This document shows, piece after piece, positions 1-8,416 of a stretch of DNA of 64,000 nt; position 1 is the first letter of the stretch; every line of letters begins with the position of its first letter. A program made the position numbers and the translations under genes. The DNA lies in contig CAWJLS010000013.1 in NCBI GenBank assembly GCA_963843755.1, positions 1 through 64,000 of the forward strand, read 5' to 3'. Source of the stretch: CAWJLS01 sp963843755 (GTDB taxonomy: Bacteria; Acidobacteriota; Thermoanaerobaculia; Multivoradales; DATKCC01). The notes beneath the pieces were generated by a model. It did not search any database and was not told the origin of the DNA. It was given only the letters and a program-made list of their open reading frames with translations.

Positions 1-75
1 GATGAATTCGCGCTCAACGAACGGATGAAGCCCTCCCACCCCGGCGGGCGGCACATGGAGCGCGAATCGCAGTAA
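1..75 (+). CDS. C-terminal tail of an upstream gene or a decayed remnant (partial)
   Basis: The frame is open from the window edge to a TAA at 73-75, so only 24 codons are visible. The stretch NERMKPSHPG looks like the N-terminal motif of HigA-type antitoxins (M-K-P-x-H-P-G-E), but the stop follows ten codons later with no helix-turn-helix. It may be a truncated antitoxin remnant or simply the tail of an unrelated gene; the missing upstream sequence decides this. Confidence 0.3.
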   Translation, partial: DEFALNERMKPSHPGGRHMERESQ

Positions 76-97
76 AGTAGAGCGAATGGCGCATAAT

Positions 98-125
98 TTG
101 AAAATCAACGAACATAAGATATCTT
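98..125 (+). promoter_or_regulatory. Putative sigma70-type promoter of the response-regulator operon
   Basis: TTGAAA at 98-103 and TATCTT at 120-125 are separated by 16 bp in an AT-rich pocket that stands out from the GC-rich surroundings. The predicted start of transcription would be close to the ATG at 135, so the mRNA may be almost leaderless; no clear Shine-Dalgarno is visible. The -10 lies inside a perfect 10-bp palindrome, AAGATATCTT (116-125). Confidence 0.45.
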
Positions 126-134
126 CTTATAGAA

Positions 135-848
135 ATGATGGGAAATGGAGATGCGGTAGAGCCGATCTGGGTTCTCGTCGTGGACGATCACCCCGTGGTG
201 CGTGTGGGTGTCCGCGCGTTGCTCGCGGACGCCGCCGACATCGAGGTGGTGAGCGAGGCCGAAGACGGCAATCAGGCGATCGAGAAGGCGACGCGCCACG
301 AACCCCACGTGATCCTGATGGACCTGAGGCTGCCCGGGCTCGCCGGCGTCGAGGCCACCCGAAGGATTCTCGCTGCGCAACCCGACATCGGCATCGTCGC
401 CCTCACCAGCCCGGACGCGGAGCCGGAGGTTCTCTCGGCCATCGAGGCGGGCGCTCGGGGGTTCCTCGCCAAGACGTCCCGCAAGGCGGAGTTCGTCGAG
501 GCCATCCGCCGGGTGGCCTGCGGCGAAGCCTGGCTTCCCCCGCAGCTCACCCGCCGGCTCCTCGGCCACTTCCGGCCGGGTTCCGTAGCCGGGGCCGCGG
601 AAGCCCTGACGCCCAGGGAGCACGAGGTGCTCGAGCTGCTCGCCCGGGGAGCCGCCAACCGAGAGATCGCCTGCCAGCTCGCCATCGCCGAGATCACGGT
701 GCGTACCCACGTGAGCCACATCCTCGACAAGCTGGGCGTGAGCAACCGTGTGGAGGCGGCGCTCCACGCTCTGCAGGCGGGGCTGGTTCCGCTGAACGCT
801 CTGGGACCGACCGCACTGGACGTGGACGTTGACGCACGATCGCGATGA
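135..848 (+). CDS. NarL/FixJ-family response regulator
   Basis: DNA-binding two-component response regulator of 237 residues. An N-terminal receiver domain (about 11-130) carries the acidic pair D17/D18, phospho-acceptor D63 in the LMDLRLPG strand, a Thr near 91 and K113. A C-terminal LuxR/GerE helix-turn-helix (about 158-212) begins with the typical LTPREHEVL motif. The ATG at 135 is followed at once by a second ATG, and either may be used. The gene overlaps the hybrid kinase that follows, and that kinase is the obvious phosphodonor. Family assignment is firm; target genes are unknown. Confidence 0.93.
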   Translation: MMGNGDAVEPIWVLVVDDHPVVRVGVRALLADAADIEVVSEAEDGNQAIEKATRHEPHVILMDLRLPGLAGVEATRRILAAQPDIGIVALTSPDAEPEVLSAIEAGARGFLAKTSRKAEFVEAIRRVACGEAWLPPQLTRRLLGHFRPGSVAGAAEALTPREHEVLELLARGAANREIACQLAIAEITVRTHVSHILDKLGVSNRVEAALHALQAGLVPLNALGPTALDVDVDARSR

Positions 849-2577
849 ACGCCGGCGGCACCGCCGTCTCCGCCGGCTCGATCGGCTGGGGCTCGCCGGT
901 CTCGTGCTGTCACTGGCAGTCCTGGCCTGCCTCGTCTTCGCTGCGCCGTCGCGACACTTCCCCTACCGCTTCGCCGGCCTGGGTGTTCTCACGCTCTCGG
1001 CCTCGGCCTTGCTGCTGCGGCACCGCTGCTGGAACGCCCTCGAAGGCGAGCTCGAGAGGCGGAAGCTGGCGGAGCAGAGCGCCCGGGCCGCCGACGGTGC
1101 CAAGAGCCGACTGCTCGCCCGGGTCAGCCACGAGATCCGTGCCCCCATGCACGGCATCCTGGGAATGACCGACCTCTTGCTCCGGAGCTGTTTGACGTCG
1201 GAGCAGCGCGAGCAGGCCGAGCTGGTGAGCGCGTCCGCGGAATCCCTCCTCGCCGTGGCCGAAGACGTCCTCGACCTGTCGCGAATCGACGCTTCGCGTC
1301 TGCGGCTCCGGCCCCGGGACTTCCAGCTTCGCGAGCTGACCGGTGAGGTGGTACGGCTGCTCGCGCCGCGCGCCGTCCAGCGCGACGTGGCCATGCACGT
1401 GCAGGTGGACCCCTCGCTGCCGGACGCGCTCCACGGCGACCCGGTGCGTCTGCGGCAGGTGCTCCTCAACCTGGTCGGCAACGCGATCCGGTTCACGCGT
1501 CGGGGGTCGCTGACCGTGAGCGTAGAGGCCACGGGAGGCGTCGGCACCGGGGCTTCGATGCGCTTCGAGGTGCGCGACACGGGTGTGGGCGTCCGGCCGG
1601 AGGATCAGTCCCGGCTCTTCGAGCCGTTCAGCCAGGCCGGCAGCTCGGGCTCCGGCGTTCGCTCCGGCACCGGGTTGGGCCTGGCCATCTCCAAGAGCCT
1701 GGTCGAGATGATGGGCGGCGAGATCGGCGTCGAGAGCACGCGGGGAGTCGGTTCGACCTTTTGGTTTCGGCTCCCCCTGGAGCGCGCCCGGGGCACGGGT
1801 GCCGCCTCTCCCACCCCCTCGCCGCGAGCGGACGATGCCGCCCGGAGGCTCGGCCGGCGGGAGCGCCGGATCCTGGTGGTGGACGACCGCGGCGCCAACC
1901 GCTCGGTGGGCCTGGCTCTGCTCTCCGAGCTGGGCTTCGCCGCCGAGGCGGTGGCCGGCGGCGAGGAGGCCTTGGCGAGGCTCCGGGAGGAACCCTTCGA
2001 CGCCGTGCTCCTCGACTGCGAGATGCCCGGCCTCGACGGGTTCGAAACCTGCCGCCGGCTGCGCCGGCAGGAGGCGGCAGGCGGGGCCGGCCGGCGGCTT
2101 CCGGTGATCGCTGTCACCGCCAACGAGCAGCCCGACGACGTCCGGCGCTGTCTCGCCGCGGGCATGGACCAGCACCTCACCAAGCCCTTCGGCACTGCCG
2201 AGCTGGCCGCCGTGCTCGACCATCGCCTGGGGATCGAGGCGGCGGGGACCGCCGGCGACGACTTCGTAGCGCGCCTGGCGGCCCTGAGGGACCAGGACGC
2301 GACGACCGGGGAGTCGACCGCGGCCGCGTTCGTCCGAGAGGGGACGGACGACGTGGCGGCTCTCCGGCGAGCCCTGCCGGAGGGCGACGGCGAGGCGCTG
2401 GTGGCGGCGTCCCATGCCCTGGCCGGGAGCGCCGGAGTTCTCGGCGCCACCGACCTGGCGGAGCGGGCCGCCGAGGTCGCCACCCTGGCGCGGCGGGGCG
2501 ACCTGGGTGGTTGCGCGCAGCGCCTGCCGGATCTGGAGCGGGCGTGGAACGAGATCGCGAGGAGGATCAAGCCTTGA
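829..2577 (+). CDS. Hybrid sensor histidine kinase (HK-REC-HPt)
   Basis: Membrane-bound tripartite phosphorelay kinase of 582 residues. Two hydrophobic segments (about 22-40 and 49-64) with no sizeable periplasmic loop precede a HisKA domain with H101 in SHEIRAPMHGIL. The HATPase domain has the N box (LVGNAIRF), DTGVGV and GTGLGLAIS. A receiver domain has D396 in LLDCEMPG, and a C-terminal HPt domain has H529 in SHALAGSAG. The start is a TTG at 829 inside the preceding regulator gene (20-bp overlap); no in-frame ATG gives the membrane segments. With no extracytoplasmic sensor domain, the signal is probably intramembrane or comes from a partner. The HPt can hand phosphate to the regulator upstream. 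Confidence 0.9.
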   Translation: MTHDRDERRRHRRLRRLDRLGLAGLVLSLAVLACLVFAAPSRHFPYRFAGLGVLTLSASALLLRHRCWNALEGELERRKLAEQSARAADGAKSRLLARVSHEIRAPMHGILGMTDLLLRSCLTSEQREQAELVSASAESLLAVAEDVLDLSRIDASRLRLRPRDFQLRELTGEVVRLLAPRAVQRDVAMHVQVDPSLPDALHGDPVRLRQVLLNLVGNAIRFTRRGSLTVSVEATGGVGTGASMRFEVRDTGVGVRPEDQSRLFEPFSQAGSSGSGVRSGTGLGLAISKSLVEMMGGEIGVESTRGVGSTFWFRLPLERARGTGAASPTPSPRADDAARRLGRRERRILVVDDRGANRSVGLALLSELGFAAEAVAGGEEALARLREEPFDAVLLDCEMPGLDGFETCRRLRRQEAAGGAGRRLPVIAVTANEQPDDVRRCLAAGMDQHLTKPFGTAELAAVLDHRLGIEAAGTAGDDFVARLAALRDQDATTGESTAAAFVREGTDDVAALRRALPEGDGEALVAASHALAGSAGVLGATDLAERAAEVATLARRGDLGGCAQRLPDLERAWNEIARRIKP

Positions 2578-4601
2578 TTCAGCCCGGCGATCGCATCGGC
2601 CACATCCGGATCACCGGCGAGCTGGCCGAGGGAGGGATGGGTGCGGTGTTCGTCGGCTTCGACGAGAAGCTCGAGCGGGAGGTGGCGCTCAAGGCGATCC
2701 GGAGCGACCGTTCGAGCGCCGGGGCCCGCGAGCGGTTCCTGGAGGAGGCCCGGCTTCTCTCCCAGCTCGACCACCCCAATGTCTGCCGGATCCACGGCTA
2801 CCTGGAGGGCGAGGACGGCGACTTCCTGGTTCTGGAGCTGATCCGGGGTCGCACTCTGCGCCGCGCCCTCGCTGACGGGCTCGACTCCTCGGCGCGGCTC
2901 GCCGTCGCCGAGGCGGTGGCACGCGCCCTGGAGGCGACCCACGCGAAGGGCATCGTCCACCGGGACCTGAAGCCCGACAACGTGATGCTCACCGCCAAGG
3001 GGGAGGTCAAGGTGCTGGACTTCGGCCTCGCCCGCGCAGAGGACAGTCCCGAGGAGACCGCGGCGCCTGGAGAGTCCCCACGGCCCGCGGCGCCGTTCGC
3101 CGGCGCCTCGTGGTGGGTGCCCGCGCCGGCCGCCCGTCTCGGGCTCCGCGACCTGGTCGGCACCCCCGCCAACATGAGCCCGGAGCAGGCGCGGGGCGAG
3201 CCGGCGACCACGGCGAGCGACGCCTTCGCCCTCGGTCTGCTGCTCCAGGAGCTGTTCACCGGCCGGCCCGCCTACCCGGCCGGCCTGCCGGAGCCGCTGC
3301 TGCTGGTCAAGGCCGCCGACGGGGACACCCTCCCTCTCGACGGGGTCCGGGACCCGAATCTCGTGGCGCTGATCCGGCGCCTCGAGGCGATCTTCCCGGA
3401 GGCCCGGCCGACCCTCGCCGAGGCCGCCGAGCGCCTCGCCCGGATCCGCGACAAGCCCCGGCGGAGGCGCCTGCGCCTCCTCGCGGCGGCGTCGGTGGTG
3501 CTGTTCCTCTCGGGGGGCATCAAGTACAACCTGGATCTACGGGAAGAGCGCCAGCAGGCGATCGAGGCCCGCCGCGAAGCCGAGCAGGAGGCCGCGCGAG
3601 CCGACGCGGTGCTCCGGTACCTGGAGGGGCTGTTCGAGGCCTCGGATCCGCGGCAGGCCCGCGGGCGGGTGCCGGACGTGCACGAGCTGCTGCACCGGGG
3701 GATCGAGCGCCTGCAAGAGGAGCAGGATCTGGAGAGCCAGCCCCTCCTGCGCGCTCGCCTGCTCGACACCCTGGGCGGCATCCATACCTCCCTCGGCCTC
3801 TTCGACGAGGCGCGGCCGCTCCTGAAGGAGGCCTTCGCGATCCGCGAGCGGCTCCAGGGCCGCGGGGACCCGGAGGTCGCAGAGACCCTCGTGCGTCTCG
3901 GCACGCTGGCCCGGCTCTCGGGCCGGGGTGACGCGGTGGCGCTCTTCCGGCGGGCCCTCGCCATCCGCGAGACGGCGCTGGGACCCGACCATCCGGACGT
4001 GGCCGACGTGCTCAACAACCTGGGCACCACCCTTGCCGCCCAGGGCAGCTTCGAGGAGGCGGAAGCGGTCTTGCGGCACTCTCTCACTCTCCAGGAGCAC
4101 CTCTGGGGGCCTGACGACCTACGGGTGGCGAGAGTCCTGCACAACCTGTCGGGAATCGCCTACTACCGCGGCCGCGTCGAGGAGAGCGAGGCGCTGCTCC
4201 GTCGCGCCCTGGCGATCCGCGAAGCCGCTCTGTCCGCCGATCACCCGGACCTCGCCGGCAGCCGTGAGGCGCTGGCCCTGCTGCTCCTGGAGCGCGGCAA
4301 GGCGGCCGAGGCGGCGGAGATCCTGGAGCCCTTGTCGGCGAGCGTCGAGAGGATCTATGGGGATGATCACCCGGATCTGGCCCGGACGCTCCTCAATCTC
4401 GGCCTCGCCCGCGCCCGGCTCGGCGAGAACGCCGAAGCGCGCCGGCTCTTCTCCCGTGCCCTGACCATCGCCGAGAAGAGCCTGGAGCCCGGTCATCCCG
4501 TGCGCGCGCTGGCGAAGCAGGCCCTGGCGAATCACTGCTCGGAGGCGCCGGACCTCCAGGACCCCGAGGCGCGTGCTCTGTGCCGCCGCCGTGGGCTGTG
4601 A
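2574..4601 (+). CDS. Ser/Thr protein kinase with membrane helix and TPR domain
   Basis: Hanks-type kinase of 675 residues. The catalytic domain covers about 1-290: glycine-rich loop GELAEGGMG, ATP-binding K40, catalytic HRDLKPDN (D131), DFG (D149) and MSPEQARG in place of APE. The activation segment is unusually long, with a Pro/Ala-rich insert at about 158-190. A single membrane helix (about 300-318) is followed by a charged coiled segment and several TPR repeats of the kinesin-light-chain-like type (about 390-650). The likely start is the TTG at 2574, which overlaps the hybrid kinase stop (TTGA), so the three regulators form one coupled operon. The TPRs face the other side of the membrane from the kinase and probably bind proteins. 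Confidence 0.9.
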   Translation: MIQPGDRIGHIRITGELAEGGMGAVFVGFDEKLEREVALKAIRSDRSSAGARERFLEEARLLSQLDHPNVCRIHGYLEGEDGDFLVLELIRGRTLRRALADGLDSSARLAVAEAVARALEATHAKGIVHRDLKPDNVMLTAKGEVKVLDFGLARAEDSPEETAAPGESPRPAAPFAGASWWVPAPAARLGLRDLVGTPANMSPEQARGEPATTASDAFALGLLLQELFTGRPAYPAGLPEPLLLVKAADGDTLPLDGVRDPNLVALIRRLEAIFPEARPTLAEAAERLARIRDKPRRRRLRLLAAASVVLFLSGGIKYNLDLREERQQAIEARREAEQEAARADAVLRYLEGLFEASDPRQARGRVPDVHELLHRGIERLQEEQDLESQPLLRARLLDTLGGIHTSLGLFDEARPLLKEAFAIRERLQGRGDPEVAETLVRLGTLARLSGRGDAVALFRRALAIRETALGPDHPDVADVLNNLGTTLAAQGSFEEAEAVLRHSLTLQEHLWGPDDLRVARVLHNLSGIAYYRGRVEESEALLRRALAIREAALSADHPDLAGSREALALLLLERGKAAEAAEILEPLSASVERIYGDDHPDLARTLLNLGLARARLGENAEARRLFSRALTIAEKSLEPGHPVRALAKQALANHCSEAPDLQDPEARALCRRRGL

Positions 4602-4704
4602 GAGGGCGGATCTCCGCGGCACTCCGTCTCGCATCGCGCCGCTCCTGCGGGGGCTCCGGGGCGGGCCTTTCGTGGTGCGAGGTCCCGGGAACCTATCGAC
4701 GCGA

Positions 4705-4710
4705 TAGAAT
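4705..4710 (+). promoter_or_regulatory. Putative -10 element TAGAAT before the amidase gene
   Basis: TAGAAT matches the TANAAT form of a sigma70 -10 box and lies 10 nt before the amidase ATG, so transcripts would be nearly leaderless. The same TAG(A/G)(A/C)T hexamer, usually as GGTAG-A/G-A/C-TC, recurs ahead of several genes in this window. No good -35 hexamer is visible. Confidence 0.4.
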
Positions 4711-4720
4711 ACTCGGTCCC

Positions 4721-5905
4721 ATGGGCTTTACGGACCGACGGGTCAAGCGCCGCCTGCTGCGGGAACTGGTCGACGAGAACGTCGCGCTGATCTCCGGTGC
4801 CCGTCCGTCCGCCAGGAAACCCCGCCGGGGCAGGCTCCGGCGGCGGGCGACCCGGGCGGTGCTCCTGGTGGTGGCACCGGTCGCTCTGCTGGCCTCGACC
4901 CAGGTCATCTGGTCGGCGATCGCGGGCGGGCTGCCGCGCCACGTGACCGAGCGGCCGGGCGCCGCTCCCCGCGTCGCGGCGGTGAGCGCCCCCGCGCCGC
5001 CGGGGGCGCCCGCAGCGCGGCCGGCGCCCTCCGCGGGCTCGGAGGCCGGCGTCTCGGCACCGCCCGCCGATCCCGTCACCGAGGCGATGCTCGCCGGCCG
5101 CCTGGCCGAGCCGGAGCCGATCGACGGCTCGGTCTTCCCGCTCGCCGTGCGCCGCATCGTCATCGATCCGGGCCACGGCGGCCCCAACCTGGGCACGCGC
5201 ATCCCGGGCGGTCTGGAGGAGAAGCTCATCACCCTGGACATCGGCCGGCGGGTCGCCGAGGATCTGACGGCCAAGGGCTTCGACGTCCTCCTGACCCGCG
5301 ACCACGACACCGGCATCACCCTGGAGGAGCGCGCCGCCCTGGCCAACAGCCAGCACGCCGACATCTTCGTCTCCGTGCACGTCAACTGGCTCGAAGGCAG
5401 CCGGGACAGCGGCATCGAGACCTACTTCCTCGGCGCCACCGACGATCCGTTCCTGACCAACCTGGCCGCGCGCGAGAACCGGGACTCGGGGCACACCCTG
5501 GCTGAGCTGCGCAAGATCCTCGACGGCATCTATGCCGGTGTGCGCAACGACAAGTCCCAGGATCTGGCCGAGGCGATCCACCGCTCGATGGTGAGCTCCC
5601 TGCGCCGGGTCAACCCGGACCTGCGCGACCGCGGGGTCAAGACGGCGCCGTTCCTGGTGCTGGTCGACACCGACATGCCCGCGGTCCTGGCCGAGGTCGC
5701 GGCCCTGTCGAACCAGGCCGAGGCCGAGATGCTGGAGAAGCCCCTCTACCGGGACTACATCGCCGACTCGCTGGCGGCCGGCATCGTCTCCTACGCGGAA
5801 TCGCTCGGCCGGCCGCCGGACCGAACGGTGACCCGCACCGCGCCGGGCGCTCCCCCTGGCGAACCGCCCTCCGAGGAGCACCTCGCCCGCTCCGAAGCCC
5901 CGTGA
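4721..5905 (+). CDS. N-acetylmuramoyl-L-alanine amidase (Amidase_3)
   Basis: Zinc-dependent cell-wall hydrolase that cuts the bond between MurNAc and L-Ala of peptidoglycan stem peptides. In 394 residues there is an Arg-rich cytoplasmic N-terminus, a membrane/signal helix (about 45-67), a Pro/Ala-rich linker (80-118) and the catalytic domain (about 143-380). Zinc ligands H152 (IDPGHGG), E167 and H220 (SVHVN) and catalytic E325 (AEVAALSN) are present. The ATG at 4721 gives the membrane anchor; the longer frame upstream has no coding character. The C-terminus ends in a Pro-rich tail. The gene lies upstream of the actin-like gene, and the two may share a cell-division or envelope role. Confidence 0.92.
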   Translation: MGFTDRRVKRRLLRELVDENVALISGARPSARKPRRGRLRRRATRAVLLVVAPVALLASTQVIWSAIAGGLPRHVTERPGAAPRVAAVSAPAPPGAPAARPAPSAGSEAGVSAPPADPVTEAMLAGRLAEPEPIDGSVFPLAVRRIVIDPGHGGPNLGTRIPGGLEEKLITLDIGRRVAEDLTAKGFDVLLTRDHDTGITLEERAALANSQHADIFVSVHVNWLEGSRDSGIETYFLGATDDPFLTNLAARENRDSGHTLAELRKILDGIYAGVRNDKSQDLAEAIHRSMVSSLRRVNPDLRDRGVKTAPFLVLVDTDMPAVLAEVAALSNQAEAEMLEKPLYRDYIADSLAAGIVSYAESLGRPPDRTVTRTAPGAPPGEPPSEEHLARSEAP

Positions 5906-5947
5906 GACGTAGGACCCCCTGACGCAGCACGAAAGGACAGTCGATCG

Positions 5948-7024
5948 ATGAGTGACGACGTGAAGAGTGAGGATGCGAAGAGCGAGGAGACGAAGAGCAA
6001 CGAACCGCGCACCCTCCGCGTAGGAATCGACCTCGGAACCTCCCGCAGCTCGATCGCCGGCTCGAACGACGAGCGCCACGTGGTCCAGAGCTACGTCGGC
6101 TGGCCGGCCGACATGGTCGCCCGGAAAGTGCTCAAGCAGGCGGTCCTGGTCGGCGACGAGGCGCTCGAGAACCGTCCGATGCTCGACCTCTACCGGCCGC
6201 TCGAGGAGGGGCTGATCAAGAAGGGCTCGAGCCGGGACGAACAGGCGGTGAGCGAGCTGCTGCGTCATCTGCTCGAGCTGGCCGGCGCCCAAAAGCGTAA
6301 GGGCGCACCGGCGGTGCGGGCGGTGGTCGGCGTGCCCGCCAAGGCGCTCCGGGTCAACAAACAGAGCCTGCGCGACGCCGTCGCCCCGCTGGTCGACAGC
6401 CTGATGATCGTCTCCGAGCCGTTCGCCGTCGCCTACGGCCTCGACGCCCTGCTCCACGCCATGATCATCGACATCGGCGCCGGCACCGCCGACTTCTGCG
6501 TCATGCGCGGCCGGATGCCGACCGACGAGGACCAACGCACCCTGACCGTCGCCGGCGACTGGATCGACGAGCAGCTCGCGAGCGCGATCGCCGAGGCCCA
6601 CCCGGACGCGGACTTCACCATCCACATGGTGCGCGACTGGAAGGAGAAGTACAGCTTCGTCGGCTCGCCGAAAGACCGGATCAAGGTGACGGCGCCGGTC
6701 GACGGCCGCCCGACCGAGCTCGACATCACCGACCAGGTCCGGGCCGCCTGCGAGGGGCTGCTGCCGCCGGTGATCGAGACCATGGTCGACCTGCTCTCCC
6801 GGGTCGATCCCGACTACCAGGACCGGGTGCGCAACAACATCATCCTGTCGGGCGGCACCTCGCTGATCCAGGGGCTCGGCGCCCGCCTGCAAAAGGAGCT
6901 GGGCGAGATCGGCGGCGGCCGGGTCAAGGTGGTCAAAGACCCGGTCTTCGTCGGCGCCGAAGGCGGCCTGTCGATCGCCATGGACGCCTCCGACGAGGAG
7001 TGGGAGAAGCTCTCGGCCGGGTAG
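5948..7024 (+). CDS. MamK/MreB-like bacterial actin
   Basis: Actin/Hsp70-fold ATPase of 358 residues, closest by eye to MamK-type filament proteins. After a charged, Lys/Glu-rich lead (1-20) come phosphate-1 motif IDLGTSRSSI (27-36), phosphate-2 motif IDIGAGTADF (about 174) and adenosine motif LSGGTSLIQGLG (about 300). It is too short for a DnaK with a peptide-binding domain, and no DnaJ or GrpE partner is near. No magnetosome (mam) genes are present, so a magnetosome role is not supported. A general cytoskeletal or partitioning role is more likely. The gene follows the amidase by 42 bp on the same strand and may be co-transcribed with it. Confidence 0.85.
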   Translation: MSDDVKSEDAKSEETKSNEPRTLRVGIDLGTSRSSIAGSNDERHVVQSYVGWPADMVARKVLKQAVLVGDEALENRPMLDLYRPLEEGLIKKGSSRDEQAVSELLRHLLELAGAQKRKGAPAVRAVVGVPAKALRVNKQSLRDAVAPLVDSLMIVSEPFAVAYGLDALLHAMIIDIGAGTADFCVMRGRMPTDEDQRTLTVAGDWIDEQLASAIAEAHPDADFTIHMVRDWKEKYSFVGSPKDRIKVTAPVDGRPTELDITDQVRAACEGLLPPVIETMVDLLSRVDPDYQDRVRNNIILSGGTSLIQGLGARLQKELGEIGGGRVKVVKDPVFVGAEGGLSIAMDASDEEWEKLSAG

Positions 7025-7037
7025 GTCGGTAGCGGCT

Positions 7038-8027
7038 TCAGGGCGCTTCGGCGACCGCCCAGTACTCGAGGAACTTGCGTCGCATCTGGCGGGCGATCGC
7101 TGTGGAGAGTCTCACGCAGGCCCGGGACTCGAAGCGGTGTTCGAGGATCGAGATCGCTTCCACTTCTCGGTGGCCGTTCCGAAACTCGTAGATCGCGGTG
7201 GTCCAGAAGAGGGGGGCCACCTGAATCCTCCGACGCTCTGGAAGCCTGGGCACCCCGCGAGTGTGGAGCTCGTCGATGAAGAGGTCCCAGTTTCGCATTG
7301 CCTCGGCATCCGCTCCGTTGAGGAGATAGAGGTACGAGACCCCTCTCCGGAGATTCTCGGCGATAACCTCGGTGAAGTAGCGGCGATCGTAGGTCAGGTC
7401 GTTCGAGAAGAGAAGGACGCTATCCCCTTCTCCTAGCTGCGACTCGGCATGGACGAAGTCCTCCATCAGGATAATCTCCGCGTCCTTGGCGAGCGCTTCG
7501 ATCGCTCGTTCTCGGGGTGAGAGTCCTTCCTGTGAAGGTTCCTCCCTGATTCTGTTGAGCAGGCGTTCGAGCCGGTCCCACCCCAGATCGAAGGCGTGCT
7601 CCAACTCTTCGCGGGAGAGCGCGGAGGAGTCCATGCGGTCATGGATGGACCGGACCAATCCGAGTGTTCCGTCCCTGGTCGCCGCCTTGACCTGAAACTG
7701 GGCGAGGGGTCCCCCGCCGAGTTGCTCAGGTCCCATGTCGAGCAGGTAGGGGCAGACCCCACCACGCCCCATTCCCGGGCTCTTGGCCAGCGCCCCCGCT
7801 TCGAAATGCAGCCATGGTTCGACGAGGTTCTCCCGCGTCAAGCAGAGGATGCCGAACTCACTGGTCTCGAGGGCTTGGCCGATCTCGTCAATCCAAGTGG
7901 CTCCAGCAGGCAGGTCCTCGTGCGCTAACCAGGGTTGGGAGGCGGGGAGAATCCGCGGAAGCCAGTCACGAAGCCCGGCGGCGATCGCCAAGCTTCGGCT
8001 TCCCGAGAAGCTGAGGAAGATCCTCAT
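7038..8027 (-). CDS. TIR-domain protein with uncharacterised C-terminal domain
   Basis: The 329-residue protein starts with a TIR domain (about 1-135): MRIFLSFSGS at the first strand, a DWLP segment, and the WLHFEAGAL motif whose Glu (E76) sits where catalytic TIR NADases have their essential glutamate. A helical linker (about 135-190) leads to a C-terminal domain (about 190-329) I cannot assign; it has alternating strands (VLLFSNDLTYD, VSYLYLLNGAD) that might be a ligand- or effector-sensing fold. Bacterial TIR proteins often act in anti-phage defence by degrading NAD+. The gene is divergent from the large operon, and its upstream region shares a 15-bp element with that operon, which suggests co-regulation. 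Confidence 0.85.
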   Translation of the reverse strand: MRIFLSFSGSRSLAIAAGLRDWLPRILPASQPWLAHEDLPAGATWIDEIGQALETSEFGILCLTRENLVEPWLHFEAGALAKSPGMGRGGVCPYLLDMGPEQLGGGPLAQFQVKAATRDGTLGLVRSIHDRMDSSALSREELEHAFDLGWDRLERLLNRIREEPSQEGLSPRERAIEALAKDAEIILMEDFVHAESQLGEGDSVLLFSNDLTYDRRYFTEVIAENLRRGVSYLYLLNGADAEAMRNWDLFIDELHTRGVPRLPERRRIQVAPLFWTTAIYEFRNGHREVEAISILEHRFESRACVRLSTAIARQMRRKFLEYWAVAEAP

Positions 8028-8075
8028 CGGGTCAGGTTTCGCGGCGAGTACGGCGCCCTGGATCTCCCGGCTGAA

Positions 8076-8090
8076 GATAGCCTGTGATTA
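8076..8090 (-). promoter_or_regulatory. Shared 15-bp element, copy 1 (upstream of the TIR gene)
   Basis: On the minus strand this reads TAATCACAGGCTATC and ends 48 nt before the TIR start codon. It differs at one position from the copy at 8400-8414, which faces the operon. Two sense-oriented copies before two divergent genes are best explained as binding sites for one regulator or as a shared promoter element. The flanks of this copy do not form the longer dyad seen in copy 2. Confidence 0.5.
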
Positions 8091-8361
8091 GCAGTCCCTC
8101 TCACGACCTACAGGAGAGACTTTGGCGAGGTCGGATTCCAAGCTAGCAAGGCACCTGAAACACCCAAGGAGGCTTCCTTCTCGCGGGTCATCTCTCTATT
8201 TGCACGTGTCATTTATCGGATAGGCTTGCACCCTTTGGCATCTTCTGGCAACATCAATGACGATCGTCAAAGACCGAGAATTTGGGCAGCGATTCGCCGC
8301 GGATGGTGAGATTTCGCCGCTTGGTACGCTAAGCGCTGCGCCTGCTCGGGTGGAGGTGGAA

Positions 8362-8367
8362 TATGAT
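8362..8367 (+). promoter_or_regulatory. Putative -10 box TATGAT of the signalling operon
   Basis: TATGAT is a near-consensus -10 hexamer, 78 nt upstream of the chosen ATG at 8446. It sits within the inverted repeat GGAAT-ATG-ATTCC (8358-8370). I find no recognisable -35 hexamer 16-18 bp upstream, so an activator may be required or the assignment may be wrong. Confidence 0.3.
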
Positions 8368-8395
8368 TCCTGAGAGTAGACGACCTGCATGGTGC

Positions 8396-8416
8396 TGGAT
8401 AATCACAGGTTATCCA
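8396..8416 (+). promoter_or_regulatory. Inverted repeat and shared element, copy 2: candidate operator of the operon
   Basis: Perfect 7-bp arms TGGATAA (8396-8402) and TTATCCA (8410-8416) flank the 7-nt centre TCACAGG. The inner part (8400-8414) matches the element before the TIR gene at 14 of 15 positions. It lies downstream of the TATGAT box and 29 nt before the ATG at 8446, a usual place for a repressor operator, or for an mRNA hairpin just before the ribosome-binding site. Confidence 0.55.

Noticed and set aside
4532..6892. Long minus-strand open frame (786 codons) opposite the amidase and actin genes
   Set aside because: It is the antisense shadow of two convincing genes; the sequence is low-complexity Arg/Gly/Val-rich with no domain.
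5948..7024. Calling the actin-like gene a DnaK chaperone
   Set aside because: It has the nucleotide-binding core only, at 358 residues, with no substrate-binding domain or co-chaperone genes.
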